Shown piece after piece: positions 43,574 through 52,867 of a stretch of DNA of 64,000 nucleotides. The notes beneath the pieces were generated by a model. That model saw only the letters and a program-made list of their open reading frames with translations. It was not told the DNA's origin and searched no databases. The stretch is from Rubrivivax sp. (GTDB taxonomy: Bacteria; Pseudomonadota; Gammaproteobacteria; Burkholderiales; Burkholderiaceae_C), in assembly GCA_027491255.1 (NCBI GenBank), contig JAIXWM010000006.1, forward strand, positions 1 to 64,000, in the 5' to 3' direction. Both the position numbers and the translations under genes were made by a program. Numbering within the stretch: the stretch's first letter is position 1; each line of letters begins with the position of its first letter.

Positions 43574-44923
43574 TCAACCCTTGGCGAGCCGGCGCGCTTC
43601 GGCAGCCGACGCGACAATGGCCGACCTGACCGAGGTCTTCCTGGTCAGCGCCTCCTGGACCTGCGACATCAGGAAGGGCTCCCATTCCGGATACCAGGTG
43701 GTCTTGATGCCCTTGCGCTGGCGCCCGATCTTGGACAAGGTGTTGAACGCGGCGGTATCGCCCACGTTCATGCGCTTGAACAGATCGCCGACGCGGGAGT
43801 CTGCAACCAGGTTCGGATACGGACTGCGCCCGCCCTCGCTGAGCAGCCGGGCGCGCGGCATCGTGAACTGGCCGGTCTCGTCCGGACCTGCGTAGGCACG
43901 CAGGGTTCTCCAGGCTGCGTCTTTGTCCTTCGCGGTGGCGGCCAGCCCGACGCTGTGCGCGTAGCCCACGGTAGCCAGGTCGTTGCGTTCCAGGCCCGGG
44001 ATCAGCCCCATGCGGATCTTGCCTGCCGCCTTTGAATCGGGCCAGACGTTGAACTCTGCCAAGGCGTACTGGGCCATGTAGCCGAACTTGATGGTGCCGG
44101 CGCGCACGCCCGTGCGCGAGGCGCCCCAATCGCGCTGCATGTCGTCGGGCGCGGTGATCTTCCAATCGTTGATCGCGGCGACATACCACTCGAGAATGGC
44201 CTGCAGAGGATGACCAGGCCGATCAAAGAGCGGTTGGTTGCCATCGTCGAAGAACTCGCCGCCCGAGGCATACAAGGTGGCCCACAGGCTCCAGAACTGC
44301 CCGGGTTGCTTCTTCATCGCCAGGCTGAGCGGGTATTCCGCCAGACCCGCCCTCTTCACCGCCTGCATCTGAGTGCGCAACTCGTCGAGGTTCCGGGCCG
44401 TCGCGCCGAAACCGGCCTTGGTCAGCACGTCGTGGTCGTAGGCGAAGCCGAACGCATCCGACAGGAATGGCAGGGCCACGGTCTTGCCATTGAGGGCCTT
44501 GGTGCCCGCCACGGCAGTCGGAGTGGCCGCGCCGAGGACGGTATCGAGCCCGGGCAGCCCGTCCAGGGGCAACAGCCAGTTGCTGTCGGCCCATCCGGCA
44601 AGCTCTGTCTCTGGCACCTGGACGATGTCCACCGGGGTGCGCGCCACGAATTCGGCAATCAGTGCGTCGCGGTAGCGGCCGAAAGGCGCGCTGACCCATT
44701 GGATCGACAGGCTTGGATTGCGGTCGAGAAAGCGGTTGAGTTCGGGGATGTCACTGGCGGGGTATCGCTCCCACGCGCGAAAGTTCAGGACGGTCCTGCC
44801 GGCGCGCAGCAGCGACGCCGGCGCGGTCGTGTCCTGGGCGGCCAGCCGCCCGGTGGCCACGGCGGCAGCGAAACCGGCGCCAAACTGGAGCGCCCGGCGG
44901 CGAGAAGCGGATCTGAGGCTCAT
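43574..44923 (-). CDS. sugar ABC transporter substrate-binding protein
   Basis: A 449-residue family 1 extracellular solute-binding protein. The N-terminus MSLRSASRRRALQFGAGFAA is a twin-arginine signal, so it may be exported folded through Tat, with cleavage near GRLAAQ. The mature part shows VPETELAGWADSNWLLPLDG and DAFGFAYDHDVLTKAG, typical of CUT1 receptors. ATG 44923 has AGGAGA about 9 nt upstream. It follows the GntR gene by 38 nt. Ligand unknown, presumably an oligosaccharide or aldose. Confidence 0.9.
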   Translation of the reverse strand: MSLRSASRRRALQFGAGFAAAVATGRLAAQDTTAPASLLRAGRTVLNFRAWERYPASDIPELNRFLDRNPSLSIQWVSAPFGRYRDALIAEFVARTPVDIVQVPETELAGWADSNWLLPLDGLPGLDTVLGAATPTAVAGTKALNGKTVALPFLSDAFGFAYDHDVLTKAGFGATARNLDELRTQMQAVKRAGLAEYPLSLAMKKQPGQFWSLWATLYASGGEFFDDGNQPLFDRPGHPLQAILEWYVAAINDWKITAPDDMQRDWGASRTGVRAGTIKFGYMAQYALAEFNVWPDSKAAGKIRMGLIPGLERNDLATVGYAHSVGLAATAKDKDAAWRTLRAYAGPDETGQFTMPRARLLSEGGRSPYPNLVADSRVGDLFKRMNVGDTAAFNTLSKIGRQRKGIKTTWYPEWEPFLMSQVQEALTRKTSVRSAIVASAAEARRLAKG

Positions 44924-44961
44924 GCTGACTGTCTCCTGCGGTTTTCGGTTCGGTGTGGTTG

Positions 44962-45711
44962 TCATCGCTCGGTGATCGATCGCAGCCGGACCGGCCCGAC
45001 AACGCCGGGCGGCCAGCTGAAGAATTCGGGACGGCGATCGCTGAGCAACTGCGCACGGGGGACGATCTTCTCGACGTGCTCCCTCATCAATGCTGCGGCC
45101 GACGCCGAATCGCCGCGCGCGAGGGCCTCGACCAGCACCGCATGCTCATTGACGACCGGGTCGAGCGGATAGGGTTCAGTCAGCGCCAGATGCCCGGCCC
45201 TGAAGCGGTCAAGGTGGACCTTGACCGACTCCACCACGGCCCAGACATTGGGCACGCCGGCCAAGGCCATGACGCGTCGGTGGAAGATCTCGTTGAGCCG
45301 GAAGAAGCCCTCGTCGTCGCCCTCGTCGACGACCCGCTGCTGCTCACGCACCTGGCGATCGAGTTCCTGGCAATCGGCAGTCGTGACGCGACGCGCCGCT
45401 TCTGCGGCCACGGCCGCTTCCAGCGCGACCCGTGTGAACAGCGCCTCGCGGAACCCCGCCATGTCCAGCGGCGCCACGATGGTGCCTCGCTGCGGGAAGA
45501 CCTTGACCAATTGCTCGTGTTCAAGCCTTTGCAGGGCCTGTCGAACGGGCGTGCGGCTGACACCGATCTGTTCGACCAGCGCCGCTTCGGACAGCGTGCT
45601 GCCGGGAGGAAAGGTCAGGTCCAGGATAGCGCGGCGAACCAGGCGGTACGCGCGCTCGGCGGCGGAGCCTGCGTCCTCCTGCCGGACCAATGCCAGTGCA
45701 CTTGATGTCAT
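44962..45711 (-). CDS. GntR-family regulator, FCD subfamily
   Basis: A 249-residue regulator with an N-terminal winged helix (about 15-85, including LVEQIGVSRTPVRQALQRL) and FCD domain (about 95-230, with FFRLNEIFHRRVMALAG). It heads the sugar-ABC operon. Start 45711 is chosen because the promoter (-10 at 45725..45720) lies just upstream; longer frames would run through it. The operator palindrome inside that promoter implies autoregulation, with the sugar or a derived acid as inducer. Confidence 0.9.
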   Translation of the reverse strand: MTSSALALVRQEDAGSAAERAYRLVRRAILDLTFPPGSTLSEAALVEQIGVSRTPVRQALQRLEHEQLVKVFPQRGTIVAPLDMAGFREALFTRVALEAAVAAEAARRVTTADCQELDRQVREQQRVVDEGDDEGFFRLNEIFHRRVMALAGVPNVWAVVESVKVHLDRFRAGHLALTEPYPLDPVVNEHAVLVEALARGDSASAAALMREHVEKIVPRAQLLSDRRPEFFSWPPGVVGPVRLRSITER

Positions 45712-45719
45712 CGTTTTAT

Positions 45720-45748
45720 ATGCTAGCGTTCTTGTGTACAAGTTGCAA
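45720..45748 (-). promoter_or_regulatory. GntR-operon promoter with embedded palindrome
   Basis: On the minus strand -35 TTGCAA (45748..45743), 17 nt, -10 TAGCAT (45725..45720). The spacer holds the 12-bp near-palindrome CTTGTACACAAG (45742..45731), so a bound regulator would block RNA polymerase. The ATG is only nine bases beyond the -10, so the message is nearly leaderless. The core TGTACA is shared with the GntR locus at 4765 and 4893. Confidence 0.6.
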
Positions 45749-45749
45749 T

Positions 45750-46334
45750 GGGCTTCTGAACGTTTCGTCATACCCAGGATTTCCCTGAGTTTCCAGGACC
45801 CTGCCTGCAGCGGCATGCATGACGGCATGCGCGCATTTCAGCGGCTCCGTCCGGCTACCCTGCATCAGCCAACCGTTCACCACCCTGCGGGGCCGAGGCC
45901 CGCTTCATGTTGGTGATCTCCTGCCATCGGTTGCCACGACCCGCGAGCGGAGACCGAGTTCTCCCGCGCCGGGCAGCCTTGCGGGCGCGCCGAAACGCGG
46001 TGAGAACCTGGGCAATGCCACTTTGGCAGACCGCCTCCATGGACGCGCAACCTGTGCGCCACCCCGTCCATCACAGCACAAGCACATCGCAAGACGCCCA
46101 GCCGCCCGTGTGGATCGGGATCGTGCCCGAAGACTCGGTCGCTCCAGCCAAGCGCGGGGGCGTGCAGCGTACTCAGACCTGGAACGAGGGCACGCGCCAC
46201 CGCACAACAAGCCATGACAGAACCAACCGAGCGCCGCAGGCCTGGGCCGGGCCGGCACAAGCCCATGCCCATGAAAGCCAGCGGGCGACGAGGATCATTT
46301 CTCGTGCACCCACCAGAGCCTGCCTCGGCGCCGG
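45750..46334. other. 585-bp gap without a convincing gene
   Basis: Several open frames of up to about 143 codons cross this stretch on both strands, but none gives a recognisable protein, has a good ribosome site, or looks like a transposase or integrase remnant. It separates the leftward sugar-ABC operon from the 3' end of the LysR gene. It may be decayed coding sequence or long upstream DNA; nothing else is supported. Confidence 0.55.
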
Positions 46335-47276
46335 CTAGGGCTCCGTGAGCCTCAGCCCGCAGCCAGGCGCGGGGAAACCTCTCTCGGCCACGAACCCCAC
46401 GAGGCTGCGCACCAGGTCGGCGATGCAGCGCACCGCAGCCGACGGCTGGCGCCGGCCCCCGAGCGCGAGATGGAAGGTCTGCCGCAACTCGGGCTGGCAG
46501 ATCGGCACGGCACGCAGCCGGCCGGCGCGCACTTCATCGTCGATCGAGGGGCCGTTCGACACCGTGTAAAGCGGTCCGTTCTCGACGAGACGCTTGGTCA
46601 GGTGACCGGAATTGACCTCGGCCGCGATGTTCAATTGCAGGCCCTGACGTCGCGCTTCCTCTTCCATCAGCAAGCGTCCACCGTTGGGCGCTGTGGCCAT
46701 GACCAGGGGCAGGCCAGCCACCTTGGAGAAGGGCAGCGGCCCGCCCGCGGTCGGCGCGGCATCCGGGCGCGACACCAGGAGCAGGGCCACGGAAAACAGC
46801 GGGCTGCTGTCGGCATGGCTGGCCGACGGTGCGCGAGACATCACACCCAGGTCGCACTGCCCGTCGGCCAGCCACTGCTCGATCTGCTGCGTCGTGCCTT
46901 CAGCCACCTGCAGGCGCACCTGCGGCCACCGTTGCTCGGTCTGGGCCAGGAGTTCGCGCACCAGCGGCCAGGCCACCGAGGGCTGCAGGGCAATGCGGAC
47001 CAGCCCCGCGGGACGGGCGCCATGACCAGCCATCAGTTCGGGCAAGGCGTCGGCCTCGCGCAGCAAGGCTTCAGCGCGTGGCAGCAAGGTCCTGCCTGCA
47101 GCGCTCAGGGTGACGCCTCGACCGGTTCGGTCGAACAGCCGAACCGCGAGTTGCTGCTCGAGGCTGGCGATGGCCTTGCTCACCGAGGACTGCGTCGAGC
47201 CGGACAAGGTCGCGGTGCGCGAAAAGCTGCCCGTCGCCGCGACGCTGAGGAAGAGACCGAGGTGGCGCAGGTCCAT
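46335..47276 (-). CDS. LysR-family transcriptional regulator
   Basis: A 313-residue LysR regulator: HTH in residues 1-60 (MDLRHLGLFLSVAATGSFSR, TQSSVSKAIASLEQQLAVRL), then a periplasmic-binding-like effector domain. It is divergent from the Bug-headed uronate-type operon at 47478 and almost certainly controls it. A T-N11-A dyad at 47298-47312 is a good operator. ATG 47276 starts the canonical fold; the longer frame upstream runs antisense through the Bug gene. Confidence 0.92.
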   Translation of the reverse strand: MDLRHLGLFLSVAATGSFSRTATLSGSTQSSVSKAIASLEQQLAVRLFDRTGRGVTLSAAGRTLLPRAEALLREADALPELMAGHGARPAGLVRIALQPSVAWPLVRELLAQTEQRWPQVRLQVAEGTTQQIEQWLADGQCDLGVMSRAPSASHADSSPLFSVALLLVSRPDAAPTAGGPLPFSKVAGLPLVMATAPNGGRLLMEEEARRQGLQLNIAAEVNSGHLTKRLVENGPLYTVSNGPSIDDEVRAGRLRAVPICQPELRQTFHLALGGRRQPSAAVRCIADLVRSLVGFVAERGFPAPGCGLRLTEP

Positions 47277-47284
47277 CTGCAATC

Positions 47285-47327
47285 GATTCGGAAAATCATT
47301 CTTTAGAAGAATATCTGATATCGAATC
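47285..47327. promoter_or_regulatory. LysR-type operator dyad
   Basis: ATTCTTTAGAAGAAT (47298-47312) is a perfect inverted repeat with 3-nt centre and fits the LysR T-N11-A rule. It is nested within GATTCG (47285-47290) and CGAATC (47322-47327), nearly concentric. It lies between the LysR start (47276) and the Bug start (47478) in a locally AT-rich island. Confidence 0.6.
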
Positions 47328-47477
47328 ATTCCCGCTTCCGCTGTCTGTCGGTCGATTTCTAGAATCCGACGACCGTCCTGAGCATCGCGGGCGCCCCCGA
47401 GAGCCTGCGCTTCCCGAGGCAGACCGCGGCCCGCTCGCCAGCGCCGGAACTTGGCCCCCCAACACAAGGAGACAGAC

Positions 47478-48473
47478 ATGCGCCAGTGGACTCGACACCG
47501 GATCGGCAGGCTCGTGCAGGTGTTCGCACTGGCGCTGGCCGCGGCAATGCCTTGGACGTCCACGCAGGCGCAGGAGTGGCCGGCACGCCCGATCCGGCTG
47601 ATCGTGCCGCATGCGCCCGGCGGTGTCACCGACGTCGTGGCGCGCCTGGTGGCGCAACCGCTGGGCGAAGCCTTGAAGCAGCAGGTGATCGTCGAGAACA
47701 AGCCTGGCGCCACCGGCCTGCTGGGCACCGAACAGGCCGCCAAGGCCGCGCCCGACGGCTACACGATGCTGATGTACGTGGACGTCAACACGATGTTCCC
47801 GGCGCTGGTGAAGAAGCTGCAGCACGATCCGGTGACGAGCTTCGCGCCCGTGACGCTGCTCGGGCGGGGCTCGCACGCCTTGGTGGCGCACCCTTCGCTG
47901 CCCGCGCAGACACTGGCCGAACTCGTCAGCTACGCGAAACGCAACCCCAAGGAACTGTCGGCCGCCCTGCCCGGCCTGGGCGGCCCGCAATGGCTGGCGA
48001 TGGAGATGCTGAAGGACGCGGCGAAGATCGACGTCACCGCCGTGCCCTACAAGGGCGGCGGGCAGGCCGTGGTCGATGTCGTCGGCGGCCAGGTCAAGCT
48101 CGGCCTGCTGGGCATGGCCCCGGTGCTGCCGCACATCAAGGCCGGCAAGCTGCGGGCGATCGCCGTCACCGGCCGCACGCGCTCGCCGGCCCTGCCCGAC
48201 GTGCCGACGATGGTGGAGTCCGGCTTCCCGGGCGTGGAGGCCGCGCAGTGGCAGTCCATCGTCGTGCCTGCCGGAACGCCCCGGCCCATCGTCAACCGCC
48301 TGCACGACGAACTGCTGAAGATCATGCGCCAGCCGGCCGTGATCGAGCGCCTGGCCAGCTTCGGCCTGGACAACGCCACCAGCGCGGCCCCGGAAGACCT
48401 GGGCCGCATGATGCGCGAGGAGGTCGCGCGCTGGCCGGCGATCTTCAAGTCGCTGGGCGTGGAGCCCGAGTGA
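47478..48473 (+). CDS. tripartite tricarboxylate transporter (Bug/TctC) receptor
   Basis: A 331-residue Bug-family periplasmic receptor with signal peptide ending near STQAQ and a mature start EWPARPIRLIVPHAPGG, IVENKPGATG and DVPTMVESG. AGGAGA lies 8-9 nt before the ATG. It heads an operon with a sulfatase and two sugar-acid enzymes; the same operon also has a TRAP transporter, so this receptor may serve sensing or another TTT system. No TctAB is present. Confidence 0.9.
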   Translation: MRQWTRHRIGRLVQVFALALAAAMPWTSTQAQEWPARPIRLIVPHAPGGVTDVVARLVAQPLGEALKQQVIVENKPGATGLLGTEQAAKAAPDGYTMLMYVDVNTMFPALVKKLQHDPVTSFAPVTLLGRGSHALVAHPSLPAQTLAELVSYAKRNPKELSAALPGLGGPQWLAMEMLKDAAKIDVTAVPYKGGGQAVVDVVGGQVKLGLLGMAPVLPHIKAGKLRAIAVTGRTRSPALPDVPTMVESGFPGVEAAQWQSIVVPAGTPRPIVNRLHDELLKIMRQPAVIERLASFGLDNATSAAPEDLGRMMREEVARWPAIFKSLGVEPE

Positions 48474-48498
48474 CGACAGCGGCCCCGTGGAGCGCCCG

Positions 48499-50031
48499 AT
48501 GACCCAGCCCCCCATGAACGTCCTGTTCATCACCTCTGATCAGCAGCGCGGCGACTGCTACGGCTTCGAGGGCCGCAAGGTCCGCACGCCGCACCTGGAC
48601 GAGATGGCGCGCGCCGGCACGCGCTTCCAGGCCTGCATCACGCCCAACCTGGTGTGCCAGCCCTCGCGCTCGTCGATCCTGACCGGCCTGCTGCCGCTGA
48701 CGCACGGGGTCTCCGACAACGGCATCGACCTGCCGTCCGAGACCGCCGAGCGCGGCTATGCCGCGACCCTGGCGCGCCACGGCGTGCGCACAGCCCTGAT
48801 CGGCAAGGCGCACTTCACGACCTCGCACACCTTCGAGCCCACCGGCTCGCCCGAGTGCCGCGAGAGCAGCGCGAACTACGGCGAAGACTGGTACGGCCCC
48901 TACATGGGCTTGCAGCACCTGGAGCTGATGCTCGAGGGCCACAACCACTTCCCGCCGATGCTGCCACCCCGGGGCCAGCACTACGAGCGCTGGTACCACG
49001 CCGACGGCCAGGGCGAGGAGCGCACCCGCCTGTACCGGCAGGCCCTGCCCCCGCTGAGCGACGCGCACGAGACCTGGAACTCGGCCCTGCCGGTGGCCTG
49101 GCACAACTCGACCTGGATCGGCGACCGCACGATCGACTTCCTGCGCCGGCACCGCGAGCAGCCCTTCTGCCTGTGGGCCTCCTTCCCCGACCCGCACCAC
49201 CCCTTCGACGCGCCCGAGCCCTGGTGCCGGCTGCACCACCCCGACGAGGTGGACCTGCCCCGGCACCGCGCACTCGACCTCGACCGCCGCCCCTGGTGGC
49301 ACCGCGCGAGTCTGGAGGGCCGGCCGCAGATGGCCAACGAGCGGCTGCGCGCCTTCCGCGAGAAGTCCTCGCGCACGCCGTCCCAGACCGACCGGCAGCT
49401 GCGCGAGCTGATCGCCAACTACTACGGGATGATCTCGCTCATCGACCATCAGGTCGGCCGCATCCGCATCGCGCTGCGCGACCTGGGGCTGGACCGCAAC
49501 ACCGTCGTCATCTATTCCACCGACCACGGCGACTGGCTCGGCGATCACGGCCTGCTGCTCAAGGGCCCGATGCCCTACGAAGGCCTGCTGCGCGTGGGCC
49601 TGCTGTTCGAAGGCCCGGGCGTTCCGGCGGGCCGCGTCGTGCCCGACCCGGTGTCGACGCTGGACCTTGCGCAGACCTTCTGCGACTACGCCGGCACCAC
49701 GCTGCCCGAGGGCGCGCACAGCCGCAGCCTGCGGCCGCTGGTCGAGCGCCACGATGCCACCCGGGACTTCGCGCTGTCCGAGTGGGATCTGCGGCCCTCG
49801 CGCTCCGGCATCGCGCTGCAGTTGCGCACGGTGCGCACGCAGCGCCACAAGCTGACGCTGGACCTGATCAGCGGCGCGGGCGAGCTGTACGACCTGCAGC
49901 AGGACCCGCACGAGATGGACAACCGCTTCGGCGACCCGGGCTGCGCAGCGGCGCAGCGTGAGCTGACCGACATGCTGCGCAGCCGCCCGGACGACGCCCG
50001 GGCGCCGCTGCCGCAGGTCGGCATGGCTTGA
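48499..50031 (+). CDS. sulfatase (formylglycine-dependent)
   Basis: A 510-residue type I sulfatase. The active-site motif is Cys53-Gln-Pro-Ser-Arg (LVCQPSRSSILTG), in which Cys is matured to formylglycine; metal residues are in FITSDQQRGD and YSTDHGDWLGDHG. No signal peptide, so it acts in the cytoplasm, like several choline-sulfatase/phosphonate-hydrolase relatives. ATG 48499 with GGAG 8 nt upstream is preferred to GTG 48487. In this operon it may desulfate an imported sugar acid; a phosphonate or phosphodiester monoester substrate is the alternative. Confidence 0.88.
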   Translation: MTQPPMNVLFITSDQQRGDCYGFEGRKVRTPHLDEMARAGTRFQACITPNLVCQPSRSSILTGLLPLTHGVSDNGIDLPSETAERGYAATLARHGVRTALIGKAHFTTSHTFEPTGSPECRESSANYGEDWYGPYMGLQHLELMLEGHNHFPPMLPPRGQHYERWYHADGQGEERTRLYRQALPPLSDAHETWNSALPVAWHNSTWIGDRTIDFLRRHREQPFCLWASFPDPHHPFDAPEPWCRLHHPDEVDLPRHRALDLDRRPWWHRASLEGRPQMANERLRAFREKSSRTPSQTDRQLRELIANYYGMISLIDHQVGRIRIALRDLGLDRNTVVIYSTDHGDWLGDHGLLLKGPMPYEGLLRVGLLFEGPGVPAGRVVPDPVSTLDLAQTFCDYAGTTLPEGAHSRSLRPLVERHDATRDFALSEWDLRPSRSGIALQLRTVRTQRHKLTLDLISGAGELYDLQQDPHEMDNRFGDPGCAAAQRELTDMLRSRPDDARAPLPQVGMA

Positions 50032-50107
50032 GAGGCTAAGGCGGGCCCGCGCCCGACAGGCCTCGGGCCGCTGGCGGGCGCTACGATGGCGGTAGGAGAC
50101 GCACCCA

Positions 50108-51319
50108 TTGAAGATCACCGCCGCCAAGGTCATCGTCTGCAGCCCCGGCCGCAACTTCGTCACCCTCAAGATCGAGACCGACCAGGGCCTCACCGGGCTC
50201 GGTGACGCCACGCTCAACGGGCGCGAGCTGGCCGTGGCCAGCTACCTGCAGGACCACGTCGTGCCCTGCCTGATCGGGCGCGACGCGCACCAGATCGAGG
50301 ACCTCTGGCACTACCTCTACCGCGGCGCCTACTGGCGGCGCGGGCCGGTGACGATGAGCGCGATCGCCGGCGTCGACACCGCGCTGTGGGACCTGAAGGC
50401 CAAGGCGGCCGGGCTGCCGCTGTACCAGCTGCTTGGCGGTGCGAGCCGCAGCCGCGTCATGGTCTACGGCCACGCCAACGGCCGCGACATCGAGGAAACC
50501 GTCGACGAGGTGCTGCGCCACGCCGAGCTGGGCTACCAGGCCATCCGCGCGCAGAGCGGCGTGCCGGGGCTGGAGAAGGTCTACGGCGTGGGCCGTGGAC
50601 ACTCCTTCTACGAGCCGGCCGACGGCACCCTGCCGTCGGAGCACGACTGGGACACGTCGAAGTACCTGCGCCACGTGCCGCGGCTGTTCGAGGCCGTGCG
50701 CAGCAAGCTGGGCTGGGAGCACCACCTGCTGCACGACGTGCACCACCGGCTGACGCCGATCGAGGCCGCGCGCCTGGGCAAGGAACTGGAGCCCTACCGC
50801 CTGTTCTGGATCGAGGACCCGACCCCAGCCGAGAACCAGGACGCCTTCCGCCTGATCCGCCAGCACACGACCACGCCGCTGGCGGTGGGAGAGGTCTTCA
50901 ACTCGATCTGGGACTGCAAGGCGCTGATCGAGCAGCAGTTGATCGATTACATCCGCACCACCGTCGTGCACGCCGGCGGCATCACGCACCTGCGCCGCAT
51001 CGCCGACCTGGCGGCGCTGTACCAGGTCCGCACCGGCTGCCACGGCGCCACCGACCTCTCGCCGGTGTGCATGGGCGCGGCGCTGCACTTCGGGCTGTGG
51101 GTGCCGAACTTCGGCATCCAGGAGCACATGCCGCACACACCCGAGACCGACGCCGTCTTCCCGCACAGCTACCGTTTCGAGCGCGGCTTCATGTACCCGG
51201 GCGAGGTGCCGGGCCACGGCGTGCAGATCGACGAGGCGCTGGCTGCCCGCTACCCCTACCAGCGTGCCTACCTGCCCGTGAACCGGCTGCAGCACGACGG
51301 CACGCTGTGGCACTGGTGA
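50108..51319 (+). CDS. manD: D-mannonate dehydratase, enolase superfamily
   Basis: A 403-residue enolase-superfamily enzyme of the ManD type, which dehydrates D-mannonate (some members D-gluconate) to 2-keto-3-deoxygluconate. It begins with the highly typical [20 protein letters not shown]. Acidic metal ligands lie in the D-V-H-H-R, WIEDPTP and VGEVFNS regions, with His-Gly in [10 protein letters not shown]. The start codon is TTG with AGGAG about 10 nt upstream; no ATG or GTG fits the conserved N-terminus. It precedes the fructuronate reductase-like gene, matching the glucuronate route. Confidence 0.9.
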   Translation: MKITAAKVIVCSPGRNFVTLKIETDQGLTGLGDATLNGRELAVASYLQDHVVPCLIGRDAHQIEDLWHYLYRGAYWRRGPVTMSAIAGVDTALWDLKAKAAGLPLYQLLGGASRSRVMVYGHANGRDIEETVDEVLRHAELGYQAIRAQSGVPGLEKVYGVGRGHSFYEPADGTLPSEHDWDTSKYLRHVPRLFEAVRSKLGWEHHLLHDVHHRLTPIEAARLGKELEPYRLFWIEDPTPAENQDAFRLIRQHTTTPLAVGEVFNSIWDCKALIEQQLIDYIRTTVVHAGGITHLRRIADLAALYQVRTGCHGATDLSPVCMGAALHFGLWVPNFGIQEHMPHTPETDAVFPHSYRFERGFMYPGEVPGHGVQIDEALAARYPYQRAYLPVNRLQHDGTLWHW

Positions 51320-51342
51320 GCGCCACGTTCGCCCCCGCCTGC

Positions 51343-52851
51343 ATGAACCTGCCCCGTCTCGACCCTGCGTCGCTGCCCGCGCTGCGCGACAAGGCAACCG
51401 CCGCGGCCTATGACCGCGGCGCCCTCGCCCCGGGCATCGTCCACCTGGGCATCGGCGCCTTCGCGCGCGCCCACCTCGCCATCGCGACCGAGGCCGCCAT
51501 CATGGCCGACCCGGCACGGCCCGACCTGCGCTGGGGCATCGTCGGGGTGTCGCTGCGACAGGCCGACACCCGCGACGCGCTGGCACCGCAGCGCGGCCTG
51601 TACACGGTGGCGGTGCGCGACGCCGACACGGCCGGACAGCCGCGGCAGGCGCTGCAGGTCGTGGGCTGCCTGACCCACCTGCTCGTCGCTCCCGAGGACC
51701 CGGCGGCCGTGCTGGAGGCGCTCGCGCACCCTCAGGCGCGCATCGCCAGCCTAACGGTGACCGAGAAGGGCTACCTGCGTGACCCTGCGGGCGCAGGCCT
51801 GTGGTGGGCGCACCCGGACATCGCGCACGACCTCGGGCACCCGCAGGCCCCGCGCAGCGCGTTGGGTTTCATCGTCCACGCGCTGGCTCTGCGGCGCCAG
51901 CGCGGGCTCGGGCCACTGACGTTGATGTCGCTGGACAACCTGCCCGCCAACGGCCGCACGCTGCAGGGCCTGGTGCTGGCCCTGGCCGCGACCGTCGATC
52001 CGAACCTCGCCGGCTGGATCCAGGCGCGCTGCACCTTCCCGGACAGCATGGTCGACCGCATCGTGCCGCGCACCACGGACGCGGATCGCGACCGTCTGTC
52101 CCGGGCGCTTGGCGCCCGCGACGCCTGGCCGGTGATGACCGAGCCCTTCATCGACTGGGCGGTCGAGGACAGATTCGCCGCCGGACGACCCGACTGGAAC
52201 GCGGGCGGCGCGCGCTTCGTCTCCGAGGCTGCGCCCTGGGAACGCCTGAAGCTGCGCATGGTCAACGGCAGCCACTCGGCCATCGCCTACCTGGGTGCGA
52301 TGGCCGGATGGGACACCGTGGACCGCGCCATCAACGAGCCCGCGCTGCGCGCCTTCGTCCAGGCCCTGCTGCGCGACGAAGTGGCGCCGACGTTGCCAGC
52401 GCTGCCGGGCTTGGACGTCGACGCGTATGGCGCGCGCCTGATCACGCGCTTCGCCAACCCGGCGCTGGCGCACCGCACCCAGCAGATCGCGATGGACGGC
52501 ACGCAGAAACTGCCGCAGCGCCTGCTCGCCACGGTGCGCGAGCGTCTGGCCGCCGGCGCACCGATCACGCGCCTGGCCCTGGCCGTCGCGGCCTGGCTCC
52601 ACTACCTGCGCGGGGTGGACGAAGCCCAACGGCCCTACCCCGTCGAGGACCCGCTGGCCGGCGAACTTGCAGCGCTGCATCGCCAGGCCCAGGCCTGTAC
52701 CAGCGTCGAGGAGCGGGCGCGCTTAGCCACCCGCTTCCGTCCGGTTTTCGGTGACCTCGCCGACCACCCCGAGCTGGTGGCAGAACTCGCGCGGGCGCTG
52801 CAATCCCTCGAACACCGCGGCGTGCGTGCCACGCTCGAAAACACGGCCTGA
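51343..52851 (+). CDS. uxuB: mannitol dehydrogenase-family oxidoreductase, fructuronate reductase-like
   Basis: A 502-residue long-chain polyol dehydrogenase/reductase. It has GIVHLGIGAFARAHLA near the N-terminus for NAD, VTEKGY, and the catalytic LKLRMVNGSHSAIAYLG with Lys, Asn and His. In a ManD operon it most likely reduces D-fructuronate to D-mannonate; mannitol 2-dehydrogenase is possible. ATG 51343 is used; a GTG at 51316 overlapping the upstream stop would add 9 residues. Confidence 0.87.
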   Translation: MNLPRLDPASLPALRDKATAAAYDRGALAPGIVHLGIGAFARAHLAIATEAAIMADPARPDLRWGIVGVSLRQADTRDALAPQRGLYTVAVRDADTAGQPRQALQVVGCLTHLLVAPEDPAAVLEALAHPQARIASLTVTEKGYLRDPAGAGLWWAHPDIAHDLGHPQAPRSALGFIVHALALRRQRGLGPLTLMSLDNLPANGRTLQGLVLALAATVDPNLAGWIQARCTFPDSMVDRIVPRTTDADRDRLSRALGARDAWPVMTEPFIDWAVEDRFAAGRPDWNAGGARFVSEAAPWERLKLRMVNGSHSAIAYLGAMAGWDTVDRAINEPALRAFVQALLRDEVAPTLPALPGLDVDAYGARLITRFANPALAHRTQQIAMDGTQKLPQRLLATVRERLAAGAPITRLALAVAAWLHYLRGVDEAQRPYPVEDPLAGELAALHRQAQACTSVEERARLATRFRPVFGDLADHPELVAELARALQSLEHRGVRATLENTA

Positions 52852-52867
52852 AAGCCTGCCGGGCTGG

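Noticed and set aside
45819..46338. Short genes in the 585-bp gap
   Set aside because: Several overlapping frames on both strands, none with recognisable domains or ribosome sites.
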